A stretch of DNA of 64,000 bases from JAFGIN01 sp050301235. GTDB taxonomy: Bacteria > Fibrobacterota > Chitinivibrionia > Chitinivibrionales > Chitinispirillaceae. Of this stretch, positions 8,965 to 17,950 are shown piece by piece; within the stretch, counting starts at the first letter, position 1; each line of letters opens with the position of its first letter. A program made the position numbers and the translations under genes. Location of the stretch: the NCBI GenBank assembly GCA_050301235.1, contig JBNKZD010000276.1, positions 24,452-88,451 of the forward strand, written 5' to 3'. The notes under the pieces are model-generated. The model did not search any database, had not been told where the DNA came from, and worked only from the letters and a program-made list of their open reading frames with translations.

Positions 8965-9831
8965 GCGAAGTGCAATTTTATTGGTGATCGTTGGAAACAA
9001 GTAGTTATACGGGTTTACGGGTGCCCCATCAATTCGTATCTCATAATGAAGGTGGGGGCCGGAACTTAATCCCGAAATACCCATCGTACCGATAATATCC
9101 CCGCGTGAAACTTTCTTTCCCTGACTAATCTTCACGGAACCCAAATGAGCGAAAATTGTCTTGATCCCCTCCCCATGGTCAACAATCAATCTTTTGCCCC
9201 ACAGAGGATGATCTTCAGCTTTTTCGACGGTACCATCTGCTGTTGCAAAGACATAGTTTCCCTTCTCCGCAACAAAATCAATTCCATAATGCGCCTTTTC
9301 AATGCCGGTAAAAGGATCTACTGATGCACCAAAGGCTCTTGAAATAACATATGGCTCAGCAACCGGGGCAATTACCGGAAGCTCATCAAATATATTTAAC
9401 TCATCAGAAGATTGAGATAAAAAGCTGCGCAGCCGTTTTTCTCTGCCGTTTACATACTTTATAAGATCTTCAGTTTCCATCCTGGACATATCGAGGTGCA
9501 TACTATTTTTACTATTTCTCGTTGTATCAGAAGCATTTCGTTTTATAATGTCCCCTTTTTTTGTCTCCAGTCGATTAACCTGCTCTTTAAGATTATTCAA
9601 CAAGCGTAGTGATGCGAGAATTTTCTGGAGAAGAGCGCTATTCTGTTCTTTAAGGTTTTTTTTCTGATTTTTTTCGAGTTCACTAAGGGTGATTTTATCA
9701 AAGGGTATGAAATAACCAATAAAACCGCTGCAGATAACTGTCATGAAAATCAGTGCCACAGAGAGTCTGATTCTGATTGCCCTTATCGGAACTCCCCGTG
9801 GCGGTACTATGAGAATTGTCTTTTTCTTCAT
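8956..9831 (-). CDS. M23 family metallopeptidase (LytM/peptidoglycan endopeptidase)
   Basis: 291 aa. A short cytoplasmic basic N-terminus and one membrane helix (residues about 22-44) are followed by a coiled coil (about 48-100) and the M23 domain. Zinc ligands are all there: H181 and D185 (HYGID), H260 and H262 (HLHYE), plus H229 (AHL). It should therefore cut peptidoglycan cross-bridges rather than act as a degenerate EnvC-like activator. The plan of membrane anchor, coiled coil and LytM is typical of cell-separation or envelope-shaping hydrolases. It shares the strand and a 6-bp gap with the coiled-coil gene upstream. Confidence 0.9.
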   Translation of the reverse strand: MKKKTILIVPPRGVPIRAIRIRLSVALIFMTVICSGFIGYFIPFDKITLSELEKNQKKNLKEQNSALLQKILASLRLLNNLKEQVNRLETKKGDIIKRNASDTTRNSKNSMHLDMSRMETEDLIKYVNGREKRLRSFLSQSSDELNIFDELPVIAPVAEPYVISRAFGASVDPFTGIEKAHYGIDFVAEKGNYVFATADGTVEKAEDHPLWGKRLIVDHGEGIKTIFAHLGSVKISQGKKVSRGDIIGTMGISGLSSGPHLHYEIRIDGAPVNPYNYLFPTITNKIALRLQ

Positions 9832-9837
9832 CGGGCC

Positions 9838-10188
9838 TTAAATACTGTTAATCTCATCATCATCAGCTGCAGATGTCTCTTTTTTCTTCGCAGCTTCCTG
9901 AACTTCTTTAATTTTAGCATCTATCTCAGAGAGCTCCTCACGTAATGCGATTACATTCTCAACCGACTTTTTCACAGAGAGGTCACCGGCAACATCACTT
10001 CCCTTGCCTTCTTCAATGAGATCAAAAACACGTTCACCAATATCGGCATAATTCCGTTCAATTTTACGTTTCGCCGCTATTTCCTCAATTTTCAGCTTCC
10101 CTATTTTGCTGAACTCCTCAATTTTTTCCATTGAAACTGAAGCACCATCACGTAGCCCTTTTTTGATTTTTTCCCACATTGTGTCCAT
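9838..10188 (-). CDS. Small coiled-coil cytoplasmic protein
   Basis: 116 aa, no signal, almost all helical and highly charged, ending in an acidic ADDDEINSI tail. The start is fixed by AGGAG seven bases before the ATG. The segment KLKIEEIAAKRKIERNYADI resembles short hypothetical proteins that sit near cell-envelope genes; I cannot assign a family. Six bp before the M23 gene, so probably one transcript and a possible cytoplasmic partner for the membrane-anchored peptidase. Confidence 0.75.
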   Translation of the reverse strand: MDTMWEKIKKGLRDGASVSMEKIEEFSKIGKLKIEEIAAKRKIERNYADIGERVFDLIEEGKGSDVAGDLSVKKSVENVIALREELSEIDAKIKEVQEAAKKKETSAADDDEINSI

Positions 10189-10466
10189 TTTGAGACTCCT
10201 TCAGTAGTTAAAATGTATGAATGTTTCTGAGATTTAATATCTATCACTTATATAATATGATTTCGGTACAAGAAATGAACCATAAAATATTCTCAAAACA
10301 GTAAAAATAAATGATTTGTGGGCAGAGTTGGGATATTATATACCGTACACATAAAGGATTACAGTTATAGATGAAAAAGCTAGCTTACTCCAGTTACAAA
10401 GTGTATTTTATTTATATAATAATGTAATTAAAGGGTTCTTATACTACAAATTAAGTGAGAAGATTT

Positions 10467-12071
10467 ATGAAAACAATTACAAAATCGGTTGCATGTAAAA
10501 ATTTTCTTTTACATAAAAGGTCAGATGATCATCGAAATATTCATATAGTGTCTTCACTTTATTCCTGGTACATTAAAACTGTAGTACTCACACTGATTTT
10601 ACCTGCACTTATTTTATTGTGTTTAAATAATCCGATTCTTGCAAATTCAGATTCTACAAAGCACTGGGTTGGCACCTGGGCTGCTGCTCCATATGAAGCC
10701 GGATCCAACACTCCACCTGTTACACTTACCAATAATACACTACGCCAGATTGTCCGGGTATCGATTGGTGGCGATACATTGCGATTAAAGTTCTCAAACA
10801 TTACTTTTTCGAAATCAATCACATTAAACTCCGTAAACATCGCTGTATCTCCGGATGGCACCAAAAGTCCAGTAACCGCTTCTACTATCAAAGAACTTAA
10901 ATTTAAAGGAAATTCATCGGTTACGATAAATGCCAAATCAGAAGTCTACTCTGATCCAGTTGCGTTTGATTTAAAACCAAACATTAGACTTGCAATCACA
11001 ACATACTATGGTCAGTGTGAAACATCATCAACCATGACACACCACTATGGTTCACGTACCGATTCGTATATTCTTACCGGTAATAAAGCCACAGATGCGA
11101 CTTTCAGTGGCGCTACTGTGGTTGAGCGCTGGTATACAATTGCAGGAATCGACGTTCTCGCTCCAAAAAATACTGCATCAGTTGCAATTATTGGAAACTC
11201 CATTACCGATGGGTATGGTTTACATGGTGGACTACAGAACCGCTGGACGGATGCATTTTCTGAAAAACTGTTAAAAAATCCTGGTACTTCTCAAATTGGC
11301 GTACTTAACTTAGGAATCGGAGCAACGTTGATAACCGGAGCATCCAATGGTGCAAAATCAGGAGTTGACAGGTTTGATCATGATGTTTTACAGCAATCAG
11401 GAATCAAGGATGTCATTATTTTTTATGGCATCAACGACATTGGTGCAAATGTATCTGCAACCACAATCATAAACGGACTTAAATCAATGGCAACAGCTAC
11501 TCATACCAAAGGACTTAAAGTATACGGAGCTACGATAACTCCGGTTAATGGAAACAGCTACTACTCTTCTGCTCACGAAAAAACCCGTAGCGATGTTAAC
11601 AAATGGATACGTACAGACCCGTCTCTTGATGGATTTTTTGATTTTGATAAAGTCATTCGAAACCCCAGTGATACAACAAAACTTCTGCAGCAATACAGTA
11701 ACGACTGGCTCCATCCAAATGCAGCAGGTCTAAAAGCACTTGGAGAATCTATCGATACGAAGTATTTCGAAATTCCGGTTACAACTATTGACAATAAAAA
11801 AGCAGTTAATTTAACGCAAATACCTTTGGACGCAAGCCAGTCAAACGGTACAGCAATAATCAATTTCAATCTTCCACAACAATCCTTTGTTTCATTAAAA
11901 GCGTTCTCGGTTGCAGGTAGAGAAATTGCTGAGATTGCAGGTGATAATTTTACCAAAGGAGCTCACTCAGTTAAGTATAAGCTTACCTATGGAGCAATTG
12001 GTATGTATGTAATTTCTCTGAAATGTAAAAACTACACAGAGAGTCGAACAATTGTCTTTCAAGAGCGTTAG
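10467..12071 (+). CDS. Secreted SGNH/GDSL esterase with T9SS-like C-terminal tail
   Basis: 534 aa from the ATG at 10467; a GTG 12 bp upstream would add four residues. A membrane/signal helix lies near residues 38-60, preceded by an unusually long, basic N-terminus. The catalytic parts are the nucleophile block GNSITDG (S245), an NLGIGA block with the oxyanion glycine, GINDIG, and DWLHPNAAG carrying the Asp-His pair. The first 200 residues after the signal form a beta-rich domain opening with HWVGTWAAAP, as in bacterial SGNH esterases that act on xylan- or pectin-type substrates. The last ~75 residues (ending GMYVISLKCKNYTESRTIVF) look like a T9SS type A sorting domain. Confidence 0.85.
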   Translation: MKTITKSVACKNFLLHKRSDDHRNIHIVSSLYSWYIKTVVLTLILPALILLCLNNPILANSDSTKHWVGTWAAAPYEAGSNTPPVTLTNNTLRQIVRVSIGGDTLRLKFSNITFSKSITLNSVNIAVSPDGTKSPVTASTIKELKFKGNSSVTINAKSEVYSDPVAFDLKPNIRLAITTYYGQCETSSTMTHHYGSRTDSYILTGNKATDATFSGATVVERWYTIAGIDVLAPKNTASVAIIGNSITDGYGLHGGLQNRWTDAFSEKLLKNPGTSQIGVLNLGIGATLITGASNGAKSGVDRFDHDVLQQSGIKDVIIFYGINDIGANVSATTIINGLKSMATATHTKGLKVYGATITPVNGNSYYSSAHEKTRSDVNKWIRTDPSLDGFFDFDKVIRNPSDTTKLLQQYSNDWLHPNAAGLKALGESIDTKYFEIPVTTIDNKKAVNLTQIPLDASQSNGTAIINFNLPQQSFVSLKAFSVAGREIAEIAGDNFTKGAHSVKYKLTYGAIGMYVISLKCKNYTESRTIVFQER

Positions 12072-12089
12072 TTCATCAGGAATAAAGAA

Positions 12090-12629
12090 ATGCCTGTTCA
12101 GGGTTCAATTTTTAAGTTTATTGCTGAAATTTTCAAGCGGAATAACATTCAAGTTCTTCTCGTTGGAGGTTATGCTCTAAATGCTTACAAAGTGCAGCGA
12201 ATGACTTTTGATATTGATTTTATTACTACAGCTGAAGGGTACGCTCGTATTCAAAAGGATCTCGCATTTGCAGGATATGAAGTGTTTCACCAGAGTGATG
12301 CATTTGTTCAGCTTCGCGGAAATCAGCCAGGGTTGCGAGATCTTGACTTTTTATTAACTGACGAACAAACAATCTCGCGGTTGATTACAGATGGAACATC
12401 AACACAAATCGCAGGAGAAATATTCAAAGTTCCTTCTCCAATCCATCTCATTGCAATGAAATTACATTCGATTTCAAGTAATAGCCAAAGAGAAATAAAA
12501 GATTCTCAAGACATTATTCAACTGATCAAAGCTTGCAATCTTGATCATGAAAGTAGTATAATTACAGAGCTGTTTAAAAAATACAACTTAATGAGTCTGT
12601 ATGAAAAAAGTATCAAAAACTCCAAATAG
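12090..12629 (+). CDS. Minimal nucleotidyltransferase of the AbiEii/MNT type
   Basis: 179 aa. The signature is LLVGGYALNAYKVQRMTFDIDF: G26-G27 followed by D41 and D43, then D84/D86 in RDLDFLL as the third acidic position, so the nucleotide-transfer centre looks intact. Related proteins are toxins of AbiE or HEPN-MNT systems, or tRNA/protein nucleotidyltransferases. It starts 18 bp after the esterase gene behind GGAATAAAGAA. It overlaps the following small gene by 29 bp. An esterase operon is an odd place for it. Confidence 0.82.
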   Translation: MPVQGSIFKFIAEIFKRNNIQVLLVGGYALNAYKVQRMTFDIDFITTAEGYARIQKDLAFAGYEVFHQSDAFVQLRGNQPGLRDLDFLLTDEQTISRLITDGTSTQIAGEIFKVPSPIHLIAMKLHSISSNSQREIKDSQDIIQLIKACNLDHESSIITELFKKYNLMSLYEKSIKNSK

Positions 12630-12801
12630 AACTCCTGACGTTAATTTCCCGGTTATCAAAAGCCCTATGCAGCCGCCATCAGTTCGCTCGATGGATGAAA
12701 TCAATACGTGGATAGAACAGGATTATGAACTTTTTTTCGACCGTGCCGAGTATGAAAAAAGGAAAGTACTACTGTCTGTTTACAAACGTTTTGAATATTG
12801 A
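12601..12801 (+). CDS. Small protein paired with the nucleotidyltransferase (putative partner)
   Basis: 66 aa, starting inside the last 10 codons of the nucleotidyltransferase in another frame. The N-terminal third is Pro-rich and probably disordered; the C-terminal part (DEINTWIEQDYELFFDRAEY) is acidic and helical and could bind the basic enzyme. I know of no named family. Position, size and overlap are what one expects of an antitoxin-like partner, though here it follows rather than precedes the enzyme. Its 3' end overlaps the convergent esterase gene by 33 bp. Confidence 0.62.
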   Translation: MKKVSKTPNRTPDVNFPVIKSPMQPPSVRSMDEINTWIEQDYELFFDRAEYEKRKVLLSVYKRFEY

Positions 12802-14070
12802 CACTGGTTTTTGATTATTTTCTGATACACGCAGCAGATAGGTTCCTTTTGACAAAAAACCTAAAGGTATTCGAATAGAACAATTTCTCAGTTCCGCATC
12901 AATAACTTTTGTCAAAAGCTTTTTTCCGGCCAGAGAATAGATATCAATCGACACCTTTGAAGAAACCTGGTTTATTATCAAGGTATTACCAGTATAATCG
13001 ACTTCAAAATTCCGCGTTACCGGTATTTTTTCCACAGTTTCAGTTATTGGCTGATCAGTTGTTAATGTAATATCGGCTGCTTTCATATTAAACGTGTACA
13101 ACGGGACTGTTGAAACTTTTTTTCCTGTTGACTCATACCAAGCGGTAAATTTATCAGATGATGCAAGCCTGATTTTTATAGTGATAGATGTACTCTCCGG
13201 AAAAGTGTTTCCGCTCTCCGTAGCAGTACCAGTGACTGATTTACCTTTTATAACATTAACCTTGAATTGTGGTTTGAGTAATGCCGCAAGTTTAGCCATA
13301 TCAGCATTTGATTTCAACTCATTTATTCCCTCACAGACAAATTTTGCCATAAAATTTGCCCCCATCTCCTGAAAATGGGTACCATCAGAAACACCATTTG
13401 GAAAATTCGGATACTCTTTAGCTTCCAATCCAAGGTAAATGAATTTTGCACAATAATCAGCACCCATCCTTTTTTGCAGGGCAACCGATTTTTTCTCAAG
13501 ATCAATAAATGGCACTTTAAGTTCATTGGCAACATTTAACATTGCACCACGATAATTATTAGCTCCTTCACAGAACACTTCACGTACAGCACTCCCGTTC
13601 CATGCATTCATGTTCATAGGACTGACCAGCACAGGAATGGCACCTTTCGCACGGGATTCATTTACATACTTTCTCAAGTACTCTTTATAGGCAGTGGTAT
13701 CTGTGTAACGCTCAGCTTTATTGTAATCCCTGTCGTTGTGACCGAATTGAATAAATACATACTCCCCTTTTTGCAGTGTGGGAACGATTTGAGCCCATCG
13801 CCCTTCCTGATAAAAACTCCGCGTGCTTCTCCCACCAATGGCTTTGTTATTAATAACCACAGAACCAGAATTGAAAAACAGACCAATCACCTGCCCCCAC
13901 CCGGTTTGTGGATAACTTGATGCAGCATAGTTACAGACTGTTGAGTCACCTATGATAGTAATCCTCAAAGCAGTTTGTGCGTAAACAAGCGTTGAGACAA
14001 CGGCAACAACAACCACTAGTACGAACCAGCGGTTTGGTCTGTATTTATTATTTTTCATATTACTATGCAT
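12769..14070 (-). CDS. Secreted rhamnogalacturonan acetylesterase-like protein (CE12 type) with T9SS-like tail
   Basis: 433 aa, start supported by AGGAG four bases before the ATG. A signal helix covers about residues 14-31. The SGNH domain has GDST with nucleophile S43, the block NKAIGGRST, FGHND and the Asp-His pair in SDGTHF, the arrangement of pectin and xylan acetylesterases in family CE12. A linker and beta domain follow, and a C-terminal tail of about 80 residues ends GTYLLRVSENNQKPVSIFKT. Transcribed just downstream of the sialate-type esterase gene (15 bp gap). Confidence 0.88.
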   Translation of the reverse strand: MHSNMKNNKYRPNRWFVLVVVVAVVSTLVYAQTALRITIIGDSTVCNYAASSYPQTGWGQVIGLFFNSGSVVINNKAIGGRSTRSFYQEGRWAQIVPTLQKGEYVFIQFGHNDRDYNKAERYTDTTAYKEYLRKYVNESRAKGAIPVLVSPMNMNAWNGSAVREVFCEGANNYRGAMLNVANELKVPFIDLEKKSVALQKRMGADYCAKFIYLGLEAKEYPNFPNGVSDGTHFQEMGANFMAKFVCEGINELKSNADMAKLAALLKPQFKVNVIKGKSVTGTATESGNTFPESTSITIKIRLASSDKFTAWYESTGKKVSTVPLYTFNMKAADITLTTDQPITETVEKIPVTRNFEVDYTGNTLIINQVSSKVSIDIYSLAGKKLLTKVIDAELRNCSIRIPLGFLSKGTYLLRVSENNQKPVSIFKTFVNRQ

Positions 14071-14085
14071 AAATCTCCTGATTTC

Positions 14086-15732
14086 TTATCTGCAAGCCAC
14101 CGATATTTTCTGTGAAAAGGTACTTTTTTCTCCAATAAAAGTCATCAGGTAACACCCGGCTGGCATTCTATCCAGTGAAATATTTAAAGTGCTACTGCTT
14201 CGATCACGATCAAATGATTTTTCTAGTACAATCACACCATCAAGAGAAAAAAAACATACCCGACATTGACGTTCCTCCTGAGGAACAGAAATTGATATTG
14301 TATTTTTAACAAACCTGATGTTATTGATATTACCACAACGCGAACCTATGTAAGTTGCAGTTTTGAATGTGTCTATTGGCAGTTGAGGCCCATCTGTTGT
14401 AAATGGCGAAGCCGGTAACCCTTCACTGTTTATCAGATTGCCTATAGGGTTCCCTCCATAAGAATAACGAACATTTGCAGGTTTTATAACAGATGAACTC
14501 GACACGGTAACTGTATCACCATGAATAACTGCATCAGCCCAGACATATTTGTTGTCAGTCCCGGCTATCGTAAAACCATTCAGTTTACTCCCGGATTTAG
14601 GTTTCATTGTACTGTTAAAGCATTTAAACCTGCAGTGAATCTTCGATCCATCTATAATTTTTTCAACAAACAGTGGCCCTGAATACACCAGTGTTGATTC
14701 ACCATACTCAAGCGCCCGTGCAGGAAGTGCAAGGCGTCTTCCCGCTTCCTGCTTATTACCGAAATGAAGGCTGTCTCCAAGATCAATAATTACAGTCAAA
14801 GCAGTGTTTTTCAATGCAAGTCCAAGTCGCTGTGCTTCCCGTATCACAGAAGATGTTGCATTTTCATTAGGGTCAGTCTGAACCGTTCCGTAATTTGCAA
14901 GTTGCACGATGTAAAATGGGAAATCACCCTGTCCCCAAATCTTTCTCCACCCATTGATGAGCTGCCCCAGACGTTCTCTATAATACACCTGCAAACCATT
15001 GCTGCGGTCCTGCTCCCCCTGCATCCACAATGTTCCTCGAATGGTGTACCCTTCGACTGGCTTTACCCATGATGAATACATCGTACCGGCAGAAGCATCA
15101 ATTTTTGAAATTCCCGAATTCTGACTCAAAGTCTGTGGATCGAGCCAACTCGCAATTGTCGTTCCACCAACGGCTGTTACAACCAGACCTACAGCAATAT
15201 TACTTTTGAGTGCGGTAAGAATCTCCTTACCAAAAAAGAATCCAAGACATGATAATTTGCCGATTTTATCTGCTGAAGTGCAGGTTTCCCAGGGACTATT
15301 GGTAACATTGCCCGGCTGCCGTGTTGTGAGAAAACGCAACAGCGGAAGTTTTGTACTGTTCATAATTGTGCTGTAATGCGGATAGTAGCTCACACGCGTA
15401 TCCATGTTAGATTGACCGGCACACTGCCACACTTCACCAATATAAACATCAGAAATGGTAATGGTATTCTGCCCTTTGATTGTCATGGTGTACGGTCCAC
15501 CGGCCTCCATCGGGTCAAGAACAACACTCCAGGCACCATTCTTTGTAACCGTAGTTTTCGATTGACCATTGCATTTCACAGTTACAGATTCATCATTGGC
15601 AGCACTTCCCCAGATCTTCACCTTGCTGTTCCTTTGCAGAACCATTGAAGTGGAGAAAACATTTGTAACTTTTACAGTGGCATGAGTCACACAAGTCATC
15701 AATGCGATTAAATATAACACGGCTAACTTCAT
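14086..15732 (-). CDS. Secreted sialate O-acetylesterase-like carbohydrate esterase with T9SS-like tail
   Basis: 548 aa with signal peptide MKLAVLYLIALMTCVTHA. An N-terminal beta domain (about 20-95) is followed by the SASA/DUF303 SGNH domain: IGEVWQCAGQSNMD with nucleophile S108, TLWMQGEQD for the oxyanion region and LHFGNKQEAGRRLA with the catalytic His. In plant-degrading bacteria this family removes acetyl groups from xylan or pectin more often than from sialic acid. The last ~85 residues (ending GCYLMTFIGEKSTFSQKI) resemble the tails of the neighbouring enzymes. First gene of a two-esterase operon. Confidence 0.88.
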   Translation of the reverse strand: MKLAVLYLIALMTCVTHATVKVTNVFSTSMVLQRNSKVKIWGSAANDESVTVKCNGQSKTTVTKNGAWSVVLDPMEAGGPYTMTIKGQNTITISDVYIGEVWQCAGQSNMDTRVSYYPHYSTIMNSTKLPLLRFLTTRQPGNVTNSPWETCTSADKIGKLSCLGFFFGKEILTALKSNIAVGLVVTAVGGTTIASWLDPQTLSQNSGISKIDASAGTMYSSWVKPVEGYTIRGTLWMQGEQDRSNGLQVYYRERLGQLINGWRKIWGQGDFPFYIVQLANYGTVQTDPNENATSSVIREAQRLGLALKNTALTVIIDLGDSLHFGNKQEAGRRLALPARALEYGESTLVYSGPLFVEKIIDGSKIHCRFKCFNSTMKPKSGSKLNGFTIAGTDNKYVWADAVIHGDTVTVSSSSVIKPANVRYSYGGNPIGNLINSEGLPASPFTTDGPQLPIDTFKTATYIGSRCGNINNIRFVKNTISISVPQEERQCRVCFFSLDGVIVLEKSFDRDRSSSTLNISLDRMPAGCYLMTFIGEKSTFSQKISVACR

Positions 15733-15925
15733 AATAAAATTGAGTAATCCTGTTTCATGTTTTCTTAAATGTGTTACCGACCATTATACCGTAATAATAT
15801 ACAGCAAAGAACTGAGTTCTGTGCAAAAATGTTTCGAATCTCTGATTATTTAAAATATGCTGTAACATGTTGAATTATATCATATCAGAATTGAAGTTCA
15901 AATTCAAATATGATACTATTTAATC
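15733..15925. other. Divergent intergenic region
   Basis: About 190 bp of AT-rich sequence between the esterase operon (minus) and the small membrane ORF/GT-C gene (plus). No ORF or strong promoter consensus was seen. Confidence 0.5.
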
Positions 15926-16105
15926 ATGAAACCAAATGAGCACTTCAGCAAAGTAATTCCAAATAAAAGCTACAGAATATTTTTCCTGATCGGATCTATC
16001 CATCTGATTCTGGCATACTGCCTCTGGTTTATACTTTTTATAACCAAATGGTTTCCTTATGGTGTACTGGGAAGGATTAGAGATTGGCTTTACAGATTTT
16101 TTTAA
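15926..16105 (+). CDS. Possible 59-aa single-helix membrane protein
   Basis: ATG at 15926 opens a 59-codon frame ending at 16103-16105. Residues about 18-42 (YRIFFLIGSIHLILAYCLW and on) form one membrane helix, followed by a short basic amphipathic tail (GVLGRIRDWLYRFF). It overlaps the GT-C gene by 22 bp, which starts inside it at a TTG; this would fit translational coupling. There is no clear ribosome site before the ATG, so the evidence is length, composition and overlap only. Confidence 0.4.
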   Translation: MKPNEHFSKVIPNKSYRIFFLIGSIHLILAYCLWFILFITKWFPYGVLGRIRDWLYRFF

Positions 16106-17856
16106 GCCTCATAACAACTTTCTGGGTTACGCTGGTATTTTATTCAACAGGTGATCTTCTCAGAAGAGTAACAGGGTACACCTGTTCAACCCTGTTAGAA
16201 AAGGTTGTGATACACACTTCGCTTGGTTTTGGAATTTCAGGCATTCTAATCATGATCCTGAATTTCCTGAATATCGTTTCTCCGGCAAGCATCATACTAC
16301 TACTGGCTATACCATCTCTTTTGTTTATAAAACGATGGACTAAATTGATCTTCACCCTGAAAAACAGTATATTTCAATTCAGATATTCACAGCTTAACCT
16401 TTTTCTTCTCGTTCCGCTAACACTTCTGTTTTTCTATTTTCTCCGGTCACTTCTTCCACCGTCAGGGTTCGATGCTCTCATGTATCATCTATCATGTGCA
16501 CAACACTATCTTGACCATGGAGGATTTTACAATATCTTTTTCAATCCGCAGTCAGATTTTCCAATGTTAACAGAGATGAACTTTCAGATTGGCCTGGCAG
16601 TCCATAACGATCTTATCTGTCGTCAGATCAGCCTTCTTGGGGATTGTCTTGCTTGTGGTTCATTGCTTCTATTCTGCAGATACATACAACTCAGCCAGAA
16701 AGCATCAATTGTCGCAATCAGTCTCCTTCTCTCCATGCCTGTAATGATTGCATCAGTCAGCAGTTGCGATGTTGATCTTCCCCTTGCAGCGTGGATAGTA
16801 CTTTCGGTGTATACACTGCTGCACATTGAAACGACATCACCTGCAAAGAAGTTTTTAATCCCTGCTTTTTTTGCAGGCATGGCAGTCAGTACGAAAATAT
16901 TCGGTATTTTCGTTTTTCCGTTACTGCTGTTTATGATATTTTACAAAAAGAACTTTTTCATTAAAAATGTTCTGACTCTCTTACTAATTCCCAGTATCAT
17001 TGGACTTCCCTGGTTTCTGAAAAGTTTTATTCACAAAGGAACTATTTTATCAGTCAACAATTCACTTATTACCTCGCAGGGGCTGGGATTACCTATGGGT
17101 GTTGACACACGAAATTCAATTGTGGCTTTTGTGGTTAATATTTTTTTACGGATTGCAGCTGCTCCCTGGACATTTTCTCTGATCCCTTCTCAACATCAGC
17201 AGGAAATGCTGGGACCGCTGTTTATAGCCCTTCTTCCATTTGCATTTTTGATAAAGTTACCGCTACGACTTAAAACCCTGCTTCAGTGCAGCGGTGTTTA
17301 TCTCGCCTGTGTACTCCTTTTGGAGATATTCTATATCCCTGCGGGGGCGAGCATCCGCTATGTACTTGTAATTGCACTTTTCTGCATTCCTGTCTGTGTA
17401 TTCATTGCAAAGGAGCTCAGTGAACACAACCGCACCTTACATTTAATGATCATGTTAATAACTGCAGTACAGATATCACTTGGCTCGTTGCTTCTTATAA
17501 AGAGATATCACAAAGACTGGATCGCACTTCTCACGCTTAAAAACAGTACAGAGTATTACGAAAGCATTCTCCCAGAGTATCCGGCAATTAGCTATATCAA
17601 TAATTTGCCATCTGGTTCGAAAATTATGACAATATATAATTTCGACAACTATCTGATAAAAAAACCATATATCTCTGCATATCGTCACTATACAGATAGA
17701 AGTGAGCTCATTGAAGACATTAAAAAGTATAGCATAACACACATTTTTTCCAACAACGTCCTCGATACAACCGGCAATGCAATCATTTATCCTGAACTAT
17801 ACACTAAAAAGGTTGTTTTTTCAAAAAACGGGTTTTATGTTTTTGAAATTGAATGA
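16084..17856 (+). CDS. Polytopic membrane glycosyltransferase (GT-C fold, ArnT/PMT-like)
   Basis: 590 aa with about 11-13 membrane helices and a soluble C-terminal domain of about 90 residues. After the second helix group a periplasmic loop carries SGFDALMYHLSCAQHYLDHG and FPMLTEMNFQIG; the acidic FD and DH positions are the usual metal/lipid-sugar site of GT-C enzymes. These use polyprenyl-phosphate sugars outside the inner membrane to glycosylate lipids or proteins. The start is uncertain (TTG at 16084). A weak hairpin terminator follows, facing the GT41 gene. Confidence 0.75.
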   Translation: MALQIFLSLITTFWVTLVFYSTGDLLRRVTGYTCSTLLEKVVIHTSLGFGISGILIMILNFLNIVSPASIILLLAIPSLLFIKRWTKLIFTLKNSIFQFRYSQLNLFLLVPLTLLFFYFLRSLLPPSGFDALMYHLSCAQHYLDHGGFYNIFFNPQSDFPMLTEMNFQIGLAVHNDLICRQISLLGDCLACGSLLLFCRYIQLSQKASIVAISLLLSMPVMIASVSSCDVDLPLAAWIVLSVYTLLHIETTSPAKKFLIPAFFAGMAVSTKIFGIFVFPLLLFMIFYKKNFFIKNVLTLLLIPSIIGLPWFLKSFIHKGTILSVNNSLITSQGLGLPMGVDTRNSIVAFVVNIFLRIAAAPWTFSLIPSQHQQEMLGPLFIALLPFAFLIKLPLRLKTLLQCSGVYLACVLLLEIFYIPAGASIRYVLVIALFCIPVCVFIAKELSEHNRTLHLMIMLITAVQISLGSLLLIKRYHKDWIALLTLKNSTEYYESILPEYPAISYINNLPSGSKIMTIYNFDNYLIKKPYISAYRHYTDRSELIEDIKKYSITHIFSNNVLDTTGNAIIYPELYTKKVVFSKNGFYVFEIE

Positions 17857-17872
17857 ATATTCAACTGGGTGA

Positions 17873-17893
17873 CCTGAACCAGTTCAGGCTTTT
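17873..17893. terminator. Small hairpin between convergent glycosyltransferase genes
   Basis: CCTGAA (17873-17878) pairs with TTCAGG (17883-17888) around CCAG, then CTTTT. An overlapping alternative pairs ACTGG with CCAGT. A short stem and a short T run make it a modest terminator for the plus-strand gene. Confidence 0.4.
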
Positions 17894-17950
17894 AGAAATG
17901 TTCTTCCATCTGGATTCACTTTACTAATATTATGGACGCAATATCTCTTT

